From Bacteroidia bacterium (GTDB lineage Bacteria > Planctomycetota > Phycisphaerae > Phycisphaerales > SM1A02): DNA of 8,664 nucleotides. The stretch covers positions 1-8,664 of the forward strand of contig JASGCG010000048.1 of the NCBI GenBank assembly GCA_030054235.1, read 5' to 3'. This document shows positions 1 through 8,664 of this stretch, piece by piece; the first letter of the stretch is position 1; every line of letters starts with the position of its first letter. A program made the translations under genes and the position numbers. The notes under the pieces are model-generated. The model saw only the letters and a list, made by a program, of their open reading frames with translations. It did not search any database and was not told the origin of the DNA.

Positions 1-938
1 CCCAATGGAAAGTGGCACGATGCCAGTACTTCCTCAACGATCACGAGGCGAGCCTCGCAGGCTTTGCATCCGTCGTCGAGAGTTTCAACCGACTCCGGCC
101 CGAAGCAGTCAATGACCTCGTCGAGGCGAGAATGCACCTCGCTGCTGCTCAGTTGAAGCTCCAGAAGATCGACGACGCCGACCACAACGCGACCATGGCA
201 CTCGACACGCTGCGCAAGGAGTTCGGCGAGGAGAGCGATGAATACGGCGCATCGCTGTTCGCGCGCTCGCGGCAGCTTGAGTCACTCGGCCGAGTCGATG
301 AGGCGGCCGAGGCCTACAGCCGCGTCGCCGCGATCTTCGCCAAGGTTTCAGGGCCCGACGACTGGCGCGTGGGCCGTGCACTGCGCCAACTGTCGGTCAT
401 CCAGCTCGAGCGCGGGGAACTGGCCGCGGCGCTTCCCAACCTGCAGCGCTCCGTGCGCCTGATGGAGGCTCGCTTTGGCGAGAGCGATCCGCTCGTCACG
501 GCAGCCAAGCATGACCTTGCCGACACCATGCTGAAGCTCGGCACGAACCTCGACGAGGCGCGCGAGATGGCCCGGCGCGCGCTGGCTGGGCGCAAGGCCA
601 ATGGCAAGAACCCCGTGAACACCGCCAAGACCATGGTGCTCCTCTCGAAGATCGACGAAGCGCGATCGGATCTGGCTTCGGCCACACGCACCCAGCGGGA
701 TGCCGTGGACCTGCTGCGCACGGCGATGCCGCAGGGCGGCCCGGAGACCACCGCCGCTGTCGGACGATTGGGTCATCTCTTGATTCTGCAAGGCCTTATG
801 AATGATGCCGAGCCCTTGTTGCTCGAGGCGATCAGTTCCGCCACGCGTGAGGGTGAGCCAGCGAAGGCCATCCTTGAGCAGGCCCAATCCGATCTGGCTC
901 GCCTTCGAGCGCCTGGAGCAACTCGCGAAACTCGATGA
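1..938 (+). CDS. TPR-repeat protein, 5'-truncated by window edge; probable C-terminal part of a Ser/Thr kinase-TPR paralogue
   Basis: The frame (first full codon at 3-5) is open to the window edge, so the true start lies upstream; the GTG at 12 is only the first in-window start codon. About 311 residues are visible. They form amphipathic helix pairs typical of tetratricopeptide repeats, for example the stretches around 'LGRVDEAAEAYSRV' and 'RGELAAALPNLQRSV'. From 'GPDDWRVGRALRQL' (nt 351-392) to 'LLEAI' and beyond it aligns without gaps to the kinase encoded at 2348-4762, at roughly 35-40% identity by hand count over about 185 residues. The kinase catalytic domain and membrane helix of this copy would lie outside the window; that is inference from the paralogue. 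TPRs usually mediate protein-protein contacts. Third-position GC falls in the last 15 or so codons, so the exact C-terminus is slightly uncertain. Confidence 0.85.
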   Translation, partial: QWKVARCQYFLNDHEASLAGFASVVESFNRLRPEAVNDLVEARMHLAAAQLKLQKIDDADHNATMALDTLRKEFGEESDEYGASLFARSRQLESLGRVDEAAEAYSRVAAIFAKVSGPDDWRVGRALRQLSVIQLERGELAAALPNLQRSVRLMEARFGESDPLVTAAKHDLADTMLKLGTNLDEAREMARRALAGRKANGKNPVNTAKTMVLLSKIDEARSDLASATRTQRDAVDLLRTAMPQGGPETTAAVGRLGHLLILQGLMNDAEPLLLEAISSATREGEPAKAILEQAQSDLARLRAPGATRETR

Positions 939-1013
939 AACCAAGCGATTTCCCGCTTCCGTTCAGGTGGGGATCGGACACACTCGGACCACCGGCGGGT
1001 CGTGCGTTCGGAT

Positions 1014-1019
1014 GAAGGA
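1014..1019 (+). promoter_or_regulatory. Shine-Dalgarno-like GAAGGA deciding the start at 1027
   Basis: GAAGGA lies 7 nt before the ATG at 1027. The in-frame ATG at 1012 has no comparable purine-rich motif. This supports 1027 as the start of the secreted protein, which also gives a textbook signal peptide. Confidence 0.6.
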
Positions 1020-1026
1020 CCTCCTC

Positions 1027-2325
1027 ATGCGCACGACGATCTTGGCTGTTCTCTCCATCGCTCTCCTGGCACCGCGCGTCGCCGCCGATGTCGGTCCGAC
1101 CTGGCAGGAGGATCCCGACGCAGGATCCGTGCCCAGCACCGGCCAGGGAGTGCGCGCCACCGGTGTGGGCACGGTCAACCGCGTCAATGGGACAACGACC
1201 ACTGCATCGCCCTTCGCTGAAGGCCTCGTGGGCTTCGACCCGGTCGATCTGTACGAGATCGACATCAGCAGTCCCGCCACCTTCACCGTCGTGACCGGAC
1301 CGGAGTTCGATTCGCGGCTATTCCTCTTCCGCAAGGAAGGATCATCGTGCAGTCCACTGGCGATTCCCGTTGCCGCCAACCATCGACGACTGCCTGGTTC
1401 GAACGGCTCGGAACTGAAGGCCATTCCCGGCCTTGCTGCGGGCACCTACTACCTGGCGATCTCCGGGGCCCCGGCGATCCCGCGCGGTTGGGTGAGTGCG
1501 GGCAGCGGGGGCTATTCGCTCGTCGATCTCTTTGCATTCCCTGCGGATGGGCTCGGCACGCAGTTCCCGTTGGTGGCGGGCGCATCCTTGGCGGAGTGGA
1601 CCACACCGGCAGGCACGGCATCCGGCTCGTACAGCCTCGCGGTGAATGGCATCACGCCCAAGGTCGCAGGGATCTGCTCGGACGCGGGTCGCGCCATGGC
1701 TGGCGTGAGTGCGTTCGATCTCACTGGTGGCAGCACCTCGCCCGAGACGTTGCCGATGGGCTGTGAACCCGGCGTCGCTGGCATGACCCGCACCATCTGG
1801 GTGCGGCACACAGCCACATGCGATGGCGAGCTGACGATCGGCGTTCAGCCAACCAGCCCGACGCAGAGTCCGCTGGCGGTCGCTGCGTGGCTGGGCTGCT
1901 GCGACCAGCGAATCCCAGTCGGCTGCGATGTCGCTCCCACGAATGCCGGTCAAGCCATGACTGTCTTCCCGGTCCGTGCTGGCGACAGCGTGCTCGTCGC
2001 GATCGGTGTGCGGATGACCTCCAGCACGCTGCCGCCGGCAGTGACCGGCGACCTCTTCATCGAGTGCGCCACGACCTCGGCCTGCGGTGACGAGCGGGCC
2101 GGCTCATGCTTCAGTCCGCACGACACGCCGTTCTGCAATGCCGGTGACTGCTGCAGCGCCGTCTGCGCACTGGATCCCTACTGCTGCGCCGTCATGTGGG
2201 ACGACACCTGCGTCACGGGTGCCATGAGCGTCTGCATCGAGACGGCACCGAGCCCCGACATCAACGGCGATGGCAGCGTCGATGGCAACGACCTCGCCCT
2301 GCTGCTTTCGGCGTGGGGCACCTGA
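1027..2325 (+). CDS. Secreted multi-domain protein with PPC-like domain, CC-rich motif and C-terminal dockerin-like repeat
   Basis: The product is 432 residues. Residues 1-20 (MRTTILAVLSIALLAPRVAA) look like a Sec signal peptide with cleavage before D21. Residues about 65-170 ('VDLYEIDI', 'FDSRLFLF', 'GLAAGTYYLAISG') resemble the beta-sandwich pre-peptidase C-terminal/DVUA0089-type domains of exported proteins. Residues about 217-347 look like a second sandwich ('TIWVRHTATCDGELTIG' to 'GDLFIEC'). Residues 353-403 form a Cys-rich block with two adjacent Cys pairs (375/376, 386/387) and the core 'DPYCCAVMWDDTC'. Residues 411-431 match one dockerin-like calcium loop (DxNxDGxVxxxDL) ending in SAWG, a C-terminal signature I associate with Phycisphaerae. 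No catalytic residues are recognisable, so the role is probably binding or attachment. The frame stays open upstream to 802, but that part overlaps the previous gene. The kinase gene follows after 22 nt. Confidence 0.85.
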   Translation: MRTTILAVLSIALLAPRVAADVGPTWQEDPDAGSVPSTGQGVRATGVGTVNRVNGTTTTASPFAEGLVGFDPVDLYEIDISSPATFTVVTGPEFDSRLFLFRKEGSSCSPLAIPVAANHRRLPGSNGSELKAIPGLAAGTYYLAISGAPAIPRGWVSAGSGGYSLVDLFAFPADGLGTQFPLVAGASLAEWTTPAGTASGSYSLAVNGITPKVAGICSDAGRAMAGVSAFDLTGGSTSPETLPMGCEPGVAGMTRTIWVRHTATCDGELTIGVQPTSPTQSPLAVAAWLGCCDQRIPVGCDVAPTNAGQAMTVFPVRAGDSVLVAIGVRMTSSTLPPAVTGDLFIECATTSACGDERAGSCFSPHDTPFCNAGDCCSAVCALDPYCCAVMWDDTCVTGAMSVCIETAPSPDINGDGSVDGNDLALLLSAWGT

Positions 2326-2340
2326 CCGCCGATCGGGCGG
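2326..2340 (+). promoter_or_regulatory. Small hairpin over the presumed kinase ribosome-binding site
   Basis: CCGCC (2326-2330) and GGCGG (2336-2340) can pair around a 5-nt loop. The right arm is part of the weak Shine-Dalgarno candidate GGCGGA (2336-2341), 6 nt before the kinase ATG at 2348. The stem starts just after the stop codon of the secreted protein gene. There is no following T-run, so a terminator is unlikely. A stem of this size can occur by chance in GC-rich DNA. Confidence 0.35.
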
Positions 2341-2347
2341 ACCTACC

Positions 2348-4752
<2,405 letters not shown>

Positions 4753-4762
<10 letters not shown>

Positions 4763-5337
4763 GCGGCGCCCCAACGCAGCGCGGCCTTGGCCACGCGTGC
4801 ACCGAAAAGGCGTGCCGTGTCGCGGTCGCCAACCGGTGGCGTGAGATCAGGCCCCTTGTCGCCGTCGGACTGCGCCATCATCCCGGTCCAGGAACCAATG
4901 CGATTGATGCGTGTGTCGCCGGTGCCACTGGGGAAGATCCCTTGGCTGACCCACACCATGCTGTGCTGGCACGCGAAGGTCATGATCGCATCGAGGCAAT
5001 GCAGCTTGTCGCCCGAGAGGCTCGCACTGTTGGTGAAGCCAGCGGCGAGCTTGTCGCGCCAACCTTGGCGATGCCAGATGCCGCCGGTGTGATCCATGAA
5101 CTGCTTGAAGTCCGCCGTCACGGTGCCCATGAAGGTCGGGCAACCGAAGATGATCGCCGTGGCCTCGTGCAGGTGCTTCCAGCCGGCATCCTTTTCGTGA
5201 TCGCCGTGCGCCGGCAGGTCGCTGGTCGGCACGAGCACGGCATCGATGCCCTCGACGCCGGCTGCGCCCGCATGGATGCACTCGGCGACGACCTTCGTGT
5301 GACCGAACTTGCTGTGGTAGACGATCGCGATCTTCAT
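4753..5337 (-). CDS. WrbA-like flavodoxin-family protein, probable NAD(P)H:quinone oxidoreductase
   Basis: The product is 194 residues, close to the usual length of WrbA (about 200). The N-terminus MKIAIVYHSKFGHT is the first beta strand plus the FMN phosphate-binding loop (residues 8-14). 'AIIFGCPTFMGTVTADFKQFMDHTGG' (residues 61-86) is the second flavin-binding region, with the family's PT..G pattern. 'CQHSMVWV' (123-130) matches the conserved 'HHGM' region of WrbA. Family members bind FMN and reduce quinones by two electrons in the cytoplasm; the exact substrate here is inference. The middle of the protein is less WrbA-like ('SQGIFPSGTGDTRINRIGSWTG'), so a broader 'flavodoxin family' label is the safe one. 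The start is set by AGGAGT just upstream. The gene is 56 nt downstream of the ThuA-like gene, and its end overlaps the kinase gene end by 10 nt. Confidence 0.88.
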
Positions 5338-5342
5338 GGGTG

Positions 5343-5348
5343 ACTCCT
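5343..5348 (-). promoter_or_regulatory. Strong Shine-Dalgarno AGGAGT for the flavodoxin-family gene
   Basis: The minus strand reads AGGAGT followed by 5 nt (CACCC) and then the ATG at 5337. This is the best ribosome-binding site in the window. It rules out the longer in-frame starts further upstream, which would overlap the ThuA-like gene. Confidence 0.75.
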
Positions 5349-5393
5349 GTGGAGCACGCACTTCGCAGCCCATGCAGTGCGGATGCACCCGAC

Positions 5394-6287
5394 TCAGCGA
5401 GCAGGTGCGGGCTGCGCGGCGGGTGGCGCGGCATCCGATGCACCAGCGCGACGGCCCGCCCACTCCACGCCACCCTTGAGGTGACTGCGGAAGAGCGGCT
5501 CGGCGAACGATTCCTTGGTGTGGCCACCGCCGGTGTACCAAGCGCGACCCTTGCCGACCTCGTGGCACCAGGAGGTCGGGTGGTCCCCATCCATGCCGCC
5601 GCCGGTGTAACTCGACTCATCGAGGCTCGCGAGGATCATCATGCCCTTCACCGAGCGCGGATTCGTCCGGTAGACGTACCACTCGTCGGTGCGCTTGAGC
5701 TCGGCCGGCCAGCCCGCCATGCTCGGATGGTCCTTCGACTCGTTGCGCACGACCGCTTCCTGGATCGCAGGATGGGTCTTGAAGTACGCACCGACGAGCC
5801 GGCCGTACCACGGCCAGTCGTACTCGGTGTCGCTGGCCGAATGCACGCCGACGTAGCCGCCGCCACCTTCGATGAAGCGCTCGAACGCCTGCTGTTGGGC
5901 ATCGTCGAGCACATCGCCTGTCGTATTGAGGAAGACAACCACGCGGAACCGCTCGAGGTTCGCTGGCGTGAACGCAGCAGAATCCTCGGTGGCCTCGACG
6001 ACGCAGGTGGGCGCGAGCAGTTCCTTCATCGCCGCGACGCCAGTCTCGATGCTGTCGTGCCGGAAGCCCGCGGTCTTCGAGAAGATGAGCACACCCACCT
6101 TGGCTGGCACGATGGGAACCTGCGACAGGGTGGGCACACCCTGCATGCCGAACGTGGCGGGGTCAGCCGGCCCTGCAGTCCCTGCAGGGTGCGATGCATC
6201 CAGCACCGCTGCGCCGCTTGGCGCGCCGACGACCGCCACGACGAAGCCCACTGCACCGATGGCCAGGGACGGAGGCAGCGCGACCAT
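5394..6287 (-). CDS. ThuA-like domain protein, probably exported
   Basis: From the ATG at 6287 the product is 297 residues. The ThuA-like (trehalose-utilisation) domain covers about 63-280: 'VGVLIFSKTAGFRHDSIETG' (64-83), 'VVVFLNTTGDVLDD' (116-129), 'GGGGYVGVHSASDTEYDWPW' (141-160), 'TDEWYVY' (200-206), 'LDESSYTGGGM' (222-232), 'HPTSWCHE' (236-243) and 'WYTGGGHTKESFAEP' (250-264). This fold is related to class I glutamine amidotransferases, and members act in carbohydrate metabolism, mostly of uncharacterised reaction. Residues about 6-29 are hydrophobic and Ala/Gly-rich, suggesting a signal peptide or anchor, followed by a Pro/Ala linker; the C-terminus is a disordered Ala/Pro tail (282-297). 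The start is uncertain: ATG 6287 has GAGG 5 nt upstream, GTG 6302 would add a basic residue before the hydrophobic stretch, and ATG 6362 would add 25 residues with Arg. It lies between the VWA gene and the flavodoxin gene on the same strand. Confidence 0.9.
   Translation of the reverse strand: MVALPPSLAIGAVGFVVAVVGAPSGAAVLDASHPAGTAGPADPATFGMQGVPTLSQVPIVPAKVGVLIFSKTAGFRHDSIETGVAAMKELLAPTCVVEATEDSAAFTPANLERFRVVVFLNTTGDVLDDAQQQAFERFIEGGGGYVGVHSASDTEYDWPWYGRLVGAYFKTHPAIQEAVVRNESKDHPSMAGWPAELKRTDEWYVYRTNPRSVKGMMILASLDESSYTGGGMDGDHPTSWCHEVGKGRAWYTGGGHTKESFAEPLFRSHLKGGVEWAGRRAGASDAAPPAAQPAPAR
6171..6189. repeat. 8-bp inverted repeat CCCTGCAG/CTGCAGGG in the linker of the ThuA-like gene
   Basis: CCCTGCAG (6171-6178) and CTGCAGGG (6182-6189) are separated by 3 nt. 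On the coding strand this appears as GCAGGG-ACT-GCAGGG, encoding 'AGTAG' in the low-complexity linker between the hydrophobic N-terminus and the ThuA-like domain. It has no T-run and probably reflects a small local duplication rather than a terminator. Confidence 0.4.
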
Positions 6288-6292
6288 GAAGG

Positions 6293-6296
6293 CCTC
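6293..6296 (-). promoter_or_regulatory. Weak Shine-Dalgarno candidate GAGG for the ThuA-like gene
   Basis: The minus strand has GAGG 5 nt before the ATG at 6287. The alternative start at 6362 has no such motif, while GTG 6302 has a GGGGA a few nt upstream. It favours a start at 6287 or 6302 but is not decisive. Confidence 0.35.
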
Positions 6297-6436
6297 GCGC
6301 ACCGTTCCCCAGGCCCGCTGTGCAGCGCCCCACGCGATCCGTGACGTGAAGGCAGCGGCCATGGCGGAACGGTACGAGGCCCATTCGCGCGCGGGAGCCT
6401 TCTGCAAGGTTGTCCACAGCGACACGATCGATCGAT

Positions 6437-8664
6437 TCACGGCGCAGGAAGGGTGTTGACCGCGGTGATGGCGGGATCCTGCACGAGTTCCGCAAGTCGG
6501 GCCGGCAACGCCCGACCGACCACGACGCGCGCCGCCTCGTTGATGCCCGGCTCCGAGAGCCGCGCTGCGATCGCGCCGAGCGCGGAGTTCTCGTTCACCG
6601 CGATCGAGACCCAGACCGAGCCATCGGGCATCGTGCTCGACGATGCTGACGGCGGTGCACCCAGGAGCGCCGCACGGAAGAGCTCTGCACCCAACAGGTC
6701 CCACGCGCGATCGAGCTCAGCGGTCGTGAGCGGGCGGGCGATGCGCGTGCGCATGGCCGTGATCGCCGCGCCTGACTCGGCTGGCACGAGGTCACGATCA
6801 ATCCCGCCAGTTGCACTCATCGCCGCACGGCGTGTGCGCAAGGCACCGTCGATCATGCGCTGCAGGCTCGGCCAGGCTTCGATCCTGAGCAGGCCATCCT
6901 GTGCCGACCATGCCGCACTGCGACCACCTTGGTCCGTCCAAAGTTCACGGCCCGTGAGCTTCTGCAACTCGCGCACCAAGCGCTCGGTCGCTTGCGCGAC
7001 GATGGCTGGATCGGCTCCAAGGCCAACCAGATCGCGGACGTCGTAGAGCGCGATGACGGGATCTTCGGCAGATGCGACAGGTGCAGAGGGGTTGCCTGCA
7101 CCATCGCCGCCCCCTGATCCTTGGTCAACCTCGGCTGGCGCATCCGAGCGCGCATCAGTGAGTGCATCAATCTTGGCATCGGTCGGTGCGTCCTTGCTGC
7201 GCTTGGCCGATTCCACATCCCGCGCCATGCCGCGATCCACCGGTGCGCCAGCCGCTGGTTCGCCACGGCCGCCGGTCGCGCGGCGCTGCTTGTCGGCCTG
7301 TTCACGCGAGCCAGGTGCTGCAGGCTTCGCTGTGCGCATTGACAGCGACTCCATCTTGTCCTTGGTGCCGCCGCCGAATCCACCAGCCGCTCCTTGAGAG
7401 CCTCCGCCGCCTCCACCGATCATGCCACCAGCTGCATCGCCACCGCCGAGTCGACGATTGCGTGGGGGCGACTCCGCGCGCTTGCCGGCGCGGCTACCGG
7501 AAGGCTCGCTCGGCGCCACGATCGGTGCTTGCGGCGTGCTAGGAACCGCTGCAGCCTGCGCAGGTGCTGCGCTCGTCGGAGCGGGAACAGCGCCTGCGAC
7601 GATCGATGCACTCGGCGCCGACTCAGGCGGAACACCGAAGGACTCGCGCCTGTTTTCGTCATCGCCCGCCGAGCCGAAAGTACCGCGCGACATGCTCTCG
7701 ACCATCGGGATCGGTCCACCGCGCCACTCGCCGAAGAACCCGTCGAACCGCGTGCCTTGCGGCAGTTCGATCGGCACCGGCACGAGCAAGGCTCGACCGC
7801 CCACGGTCACGCGCGCCTTCTCGATCGCCACGAAGCTCGTGAAGGGCGTCATGACTTGCCAGCCTTCGCCCAGGCTCGTGACGCGCCGGCGCACGTCGGT
7901 CGGCACGGCATCCTGCTCGAGTTCCTTGAGGACCGGGGCCAGCGCATCGTCGACCTGGCTGCGTGCCCAGAGCGACGGCAGCATGTCCGAGGCGTTGCCC
8001 GTGCCGGGCCCGACCAGTTGCACCGGGATGCGGCGTTCCCACGGACCGCCGCCGGTGCGGCCGCGCACGATCACCGTGCCGCTGCCGGGCTTCGTGTAGC
8101 GCGCATGCACCACGATCGGCTTGGCATCGAAAAGATCGGGGATCAGCGTGGGCGTGATCGCCGTCGCGTCGATCCCTTCGAACGCGACCGAGACATCCGC
8201 AAGGACCGGCGTCTGGATCCGGCGGGTGAGCCGCTCGACCGCCTCATCGGCGCTGGCCTCGAGCGTGACGAACTCGCTCTCGCCGCGACCGGCGCGTGCC
8301 ATCTCATCAAGCAGCCAGCGATTCACGCTGTTGCCGATGCCGAAGCTGAAGACCCGTGTAGTGCCGGCGTTCGCCCGCACCGCCGCGACGATGCCGCGAT
8401 CGTTGCCGACGTAGCCATCGGTCAGGAAGATGCACAGGCGCATCGGCGAGGTGGTGGCTGTGGGCGCGAAGCCCGCCTCGCGAACCTGCAGCACGCGCTC
8501 GCCGCCGACGGTCGACCAGCTTCCGCGCATCGAGAGCATGACGCCCTCGGGCTTGAGCACGCTCGGCAGTTCGACGGGGCTCGTGAAGGGGAACGCGACC
8601 GTGGGCGAGGCCTGGATCTGCAGGCGACCGCCCTGATCGACGATCGCCGTGTACGGCACGAGCA
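6437..8664 (-). CDS. VIT/VWA-type protein with Gly/Pro-rich linker and YDVRDLV C-terminal domain, N-terminus outside window
   Basis: The frame is open to the window edge; the GTG at 8659 is internal and serves here as residue 1 of 740 visible. 'RLCIFLTDGYVGND' (74-87) and 'RVFSFGIGNSVNRWLLDEMARAGRGE' in two parts (102-114, 115-127) are the back half of a VWA domain of the VIT-VWA (inter-alpha-trypsin inhibitor-like) family. The beta-rich region after it ('PDLFDAKPIVVHARYT', 174-189; 'LPSLWARSQVDD', 228-239; 'TPFTSFVAIE', 271-280) is typical of that family. Residues about 340-532 are a low-complexity linker with a Gly-rich run (405-431) and an xxDA tandem repeat. Residues about 534-740 form a separate domain beginning 'ALYDVRDLVGLG', with 'WTDQGG' and 'GLLRIEA', a pattern I associate with planctomycete proteins of unknown function. 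An N-terminal VIT domain and signal peptide are expected upstream but not seen. The likely role is exported metal-dependent protein binding. Confidence 0.85.
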   Translation of the reverse strand, partial: LVPYTAIVDQGGRLQIQASPTVAFPFTSPVELPSVLKPEGVMLSMRGSWSTVGGERVLQVREAGFAPTATTSPMRLCIFLTDGYVGNDRGIVAAVRANAGTTRVFSFGIGNSVNRWLLDEMARAGRGESEFVTLEASADEAVERLTRRIQTPVLADVSVAFEGIDATAITPTLIPDLFDAKPIVVHARYTKPGSGTVIVRGRTGGGPWERRIPVQLVGPGTGNASDMLPSLWARSQVDDALAPVLKELEQDAVPTDVRRRVTSLGEGWQVMTPFTSFVAIEKARVTVGGRALLVPVPIELPQGTRFDGFFGEWRGGPIPMVESMSRGTFGSAGDDENRRESFGVPPESAPSASIVAGAVPAPTSAAPAQAAAVPSTPQAPIVAPSEPSGSRAGKRAESPPRNRRLGGGDAAGGMIGGGGGGSQGAAGGFGGGTKDKMESLSMRTAKPAAPGSREQADKQRRATGGRGEPAAGAPVDRGMARDVESAKRSKDAPTDAKIDALTDARSDAPAEVDQGSGGGDGAGNPSAPVASAEDPVIALYDVRDLVGLGADPAIVAQATERLVRELQKLTGRELWTDQGGRSAAWSAQDGLLRIEAWPSLQRMIDGALRTRRAAMSATGGIDRDLVPAESGAAITAMRTRIARPLTTAELDRAWDLLGAELFRAALLGAPPSASSSTMPDGSVWVSIAVNENSALGAIAARLSEPGINEAARVVVGRALPARLAELVQDPAITAVNTLPAP
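7140..7192 (-). repeat. 12-nt tandem repeat encoding xxDA units in the VWA protein linker
   Basis: GCATC (or GCGTC in the last unit) recurs at exactly 12-nt spacing on the plus strand, at 7140, 7152, 7164, 7176 and 7188. On the coding strand it reads as five consecutive four-residue units ending in Asp-Ala: K-DA, PT-DA, KI-DA, LT-DA, RS-DA (visible residues 489-507). The other two positions of each unit vary, so the repeat is old or selected only at the protein level. Confidence 0.7.

Noticed and set aside
802..1026. Longer N-terminus for the secreted protein, starting at 802
   Set aside because: It would overlap the preceding TPR gene by 137 nt and bury the signal peptide. ATG 1027 has a ribosome-binding site and a typical signal sequence.
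939..1026. Promoter or terminator between the first two plus-strand genes
   Set aside because: I found no convincing -35/-10 pair and no hairpin followed by a T-run in these 88 nt, so nothing is annotated beyond the ribosome-binding site.
5338..5568. Longer N-terminus for the flavodoxin-family protein
   Set aside because: The extra residues are not flavodoxin-like, overlap the ThuA-like gene, and lie before a strong AGGAGT site and the standard MKIAIVY start.
5340..6344. 334-residue plus-strand open frame opposite the ThuA-like gene
   Set aside because: No family features; the minus strand reads an unmistakable ThuA-like domain across the same stretch.
7422..8099. 225-residue plus-strand open frame opposite the VWA gene
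   Set aside because: Low-complexity shadow of the opposite strand with no motif and no ribosome-binding site.

Overview
This is a GC-rich, densely coding window from the chromosome of a bacterium, most likely a planctomycete of the Phycisphaerae type. The assignment is inferred from protein style, with no rRNA in view. The pointers are a Hanks-type Ser/Thr kinase fused through one membrane helix to a TPR domain, a secreted multi-domain protein ending in a CC-rich motif plus a single dockerin-like 'DINGDGSVDGNDLALLLSAWG' repeat, a ThuA-like protein, and a VWA protein with a Gly/Ala/Pro-rich linker and a 'YDVRDLV' C-terminal domain.

Layout. Plus strand, 1-4762: the 3' part of a TPR protein gene (1-938); a secreted dockerin-type protein (1027-2325); and, 22 nt later, a membrane Ser/Thr kinase with TPRs (2348-4762). 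The cut-off first gene aligns without gaps to the C-terminal third of the kinase, so it is probably the tail of a second kinase/TPR paralogue. The secreted protein gene therefore lies between two related genes. Minus strand, 8664-4753, read right to left: the 3' part of a VIT/VWA-type gene (8664-6437, start outside the window), a ThuA-like protein (about 6287-5394) and a WrbA-like flavodoxin-family protein (5337-4753). The two sets converge, and the kinase and flavodoxin reading frames overlap tail to tail by 10 nt.

How they may work together. The plus-strand set pairs a presumed signalling kinase, whose TPR part should lie outside the cytoplasmic membrane, with an exported protein carrying likely protein-protein modules. 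A shared transcript is plausible from the spacing but unproven. The minus-strand set has no evident common pathway: an exported VWA scaffold, a probably exported ThuA-like sugar-related protein and a cytoplasmic flavoprotein.

I saw no tRNA, rRNA, CRISPR array, insertion sequence, attachment site or convincing terminator. No stretch over 300 bases lacks a gene. The gaps are 939-1026, 2326-2347, 5338-5393 and about 6288-6436. Nothing here clearly amounts to a new biological system. The best leads are the paralogous flanking of the secreted gene, the unusual sequence in front of the VWA 'FLTDG' strand, and the VWA to 'YDVRDLV' fusion.
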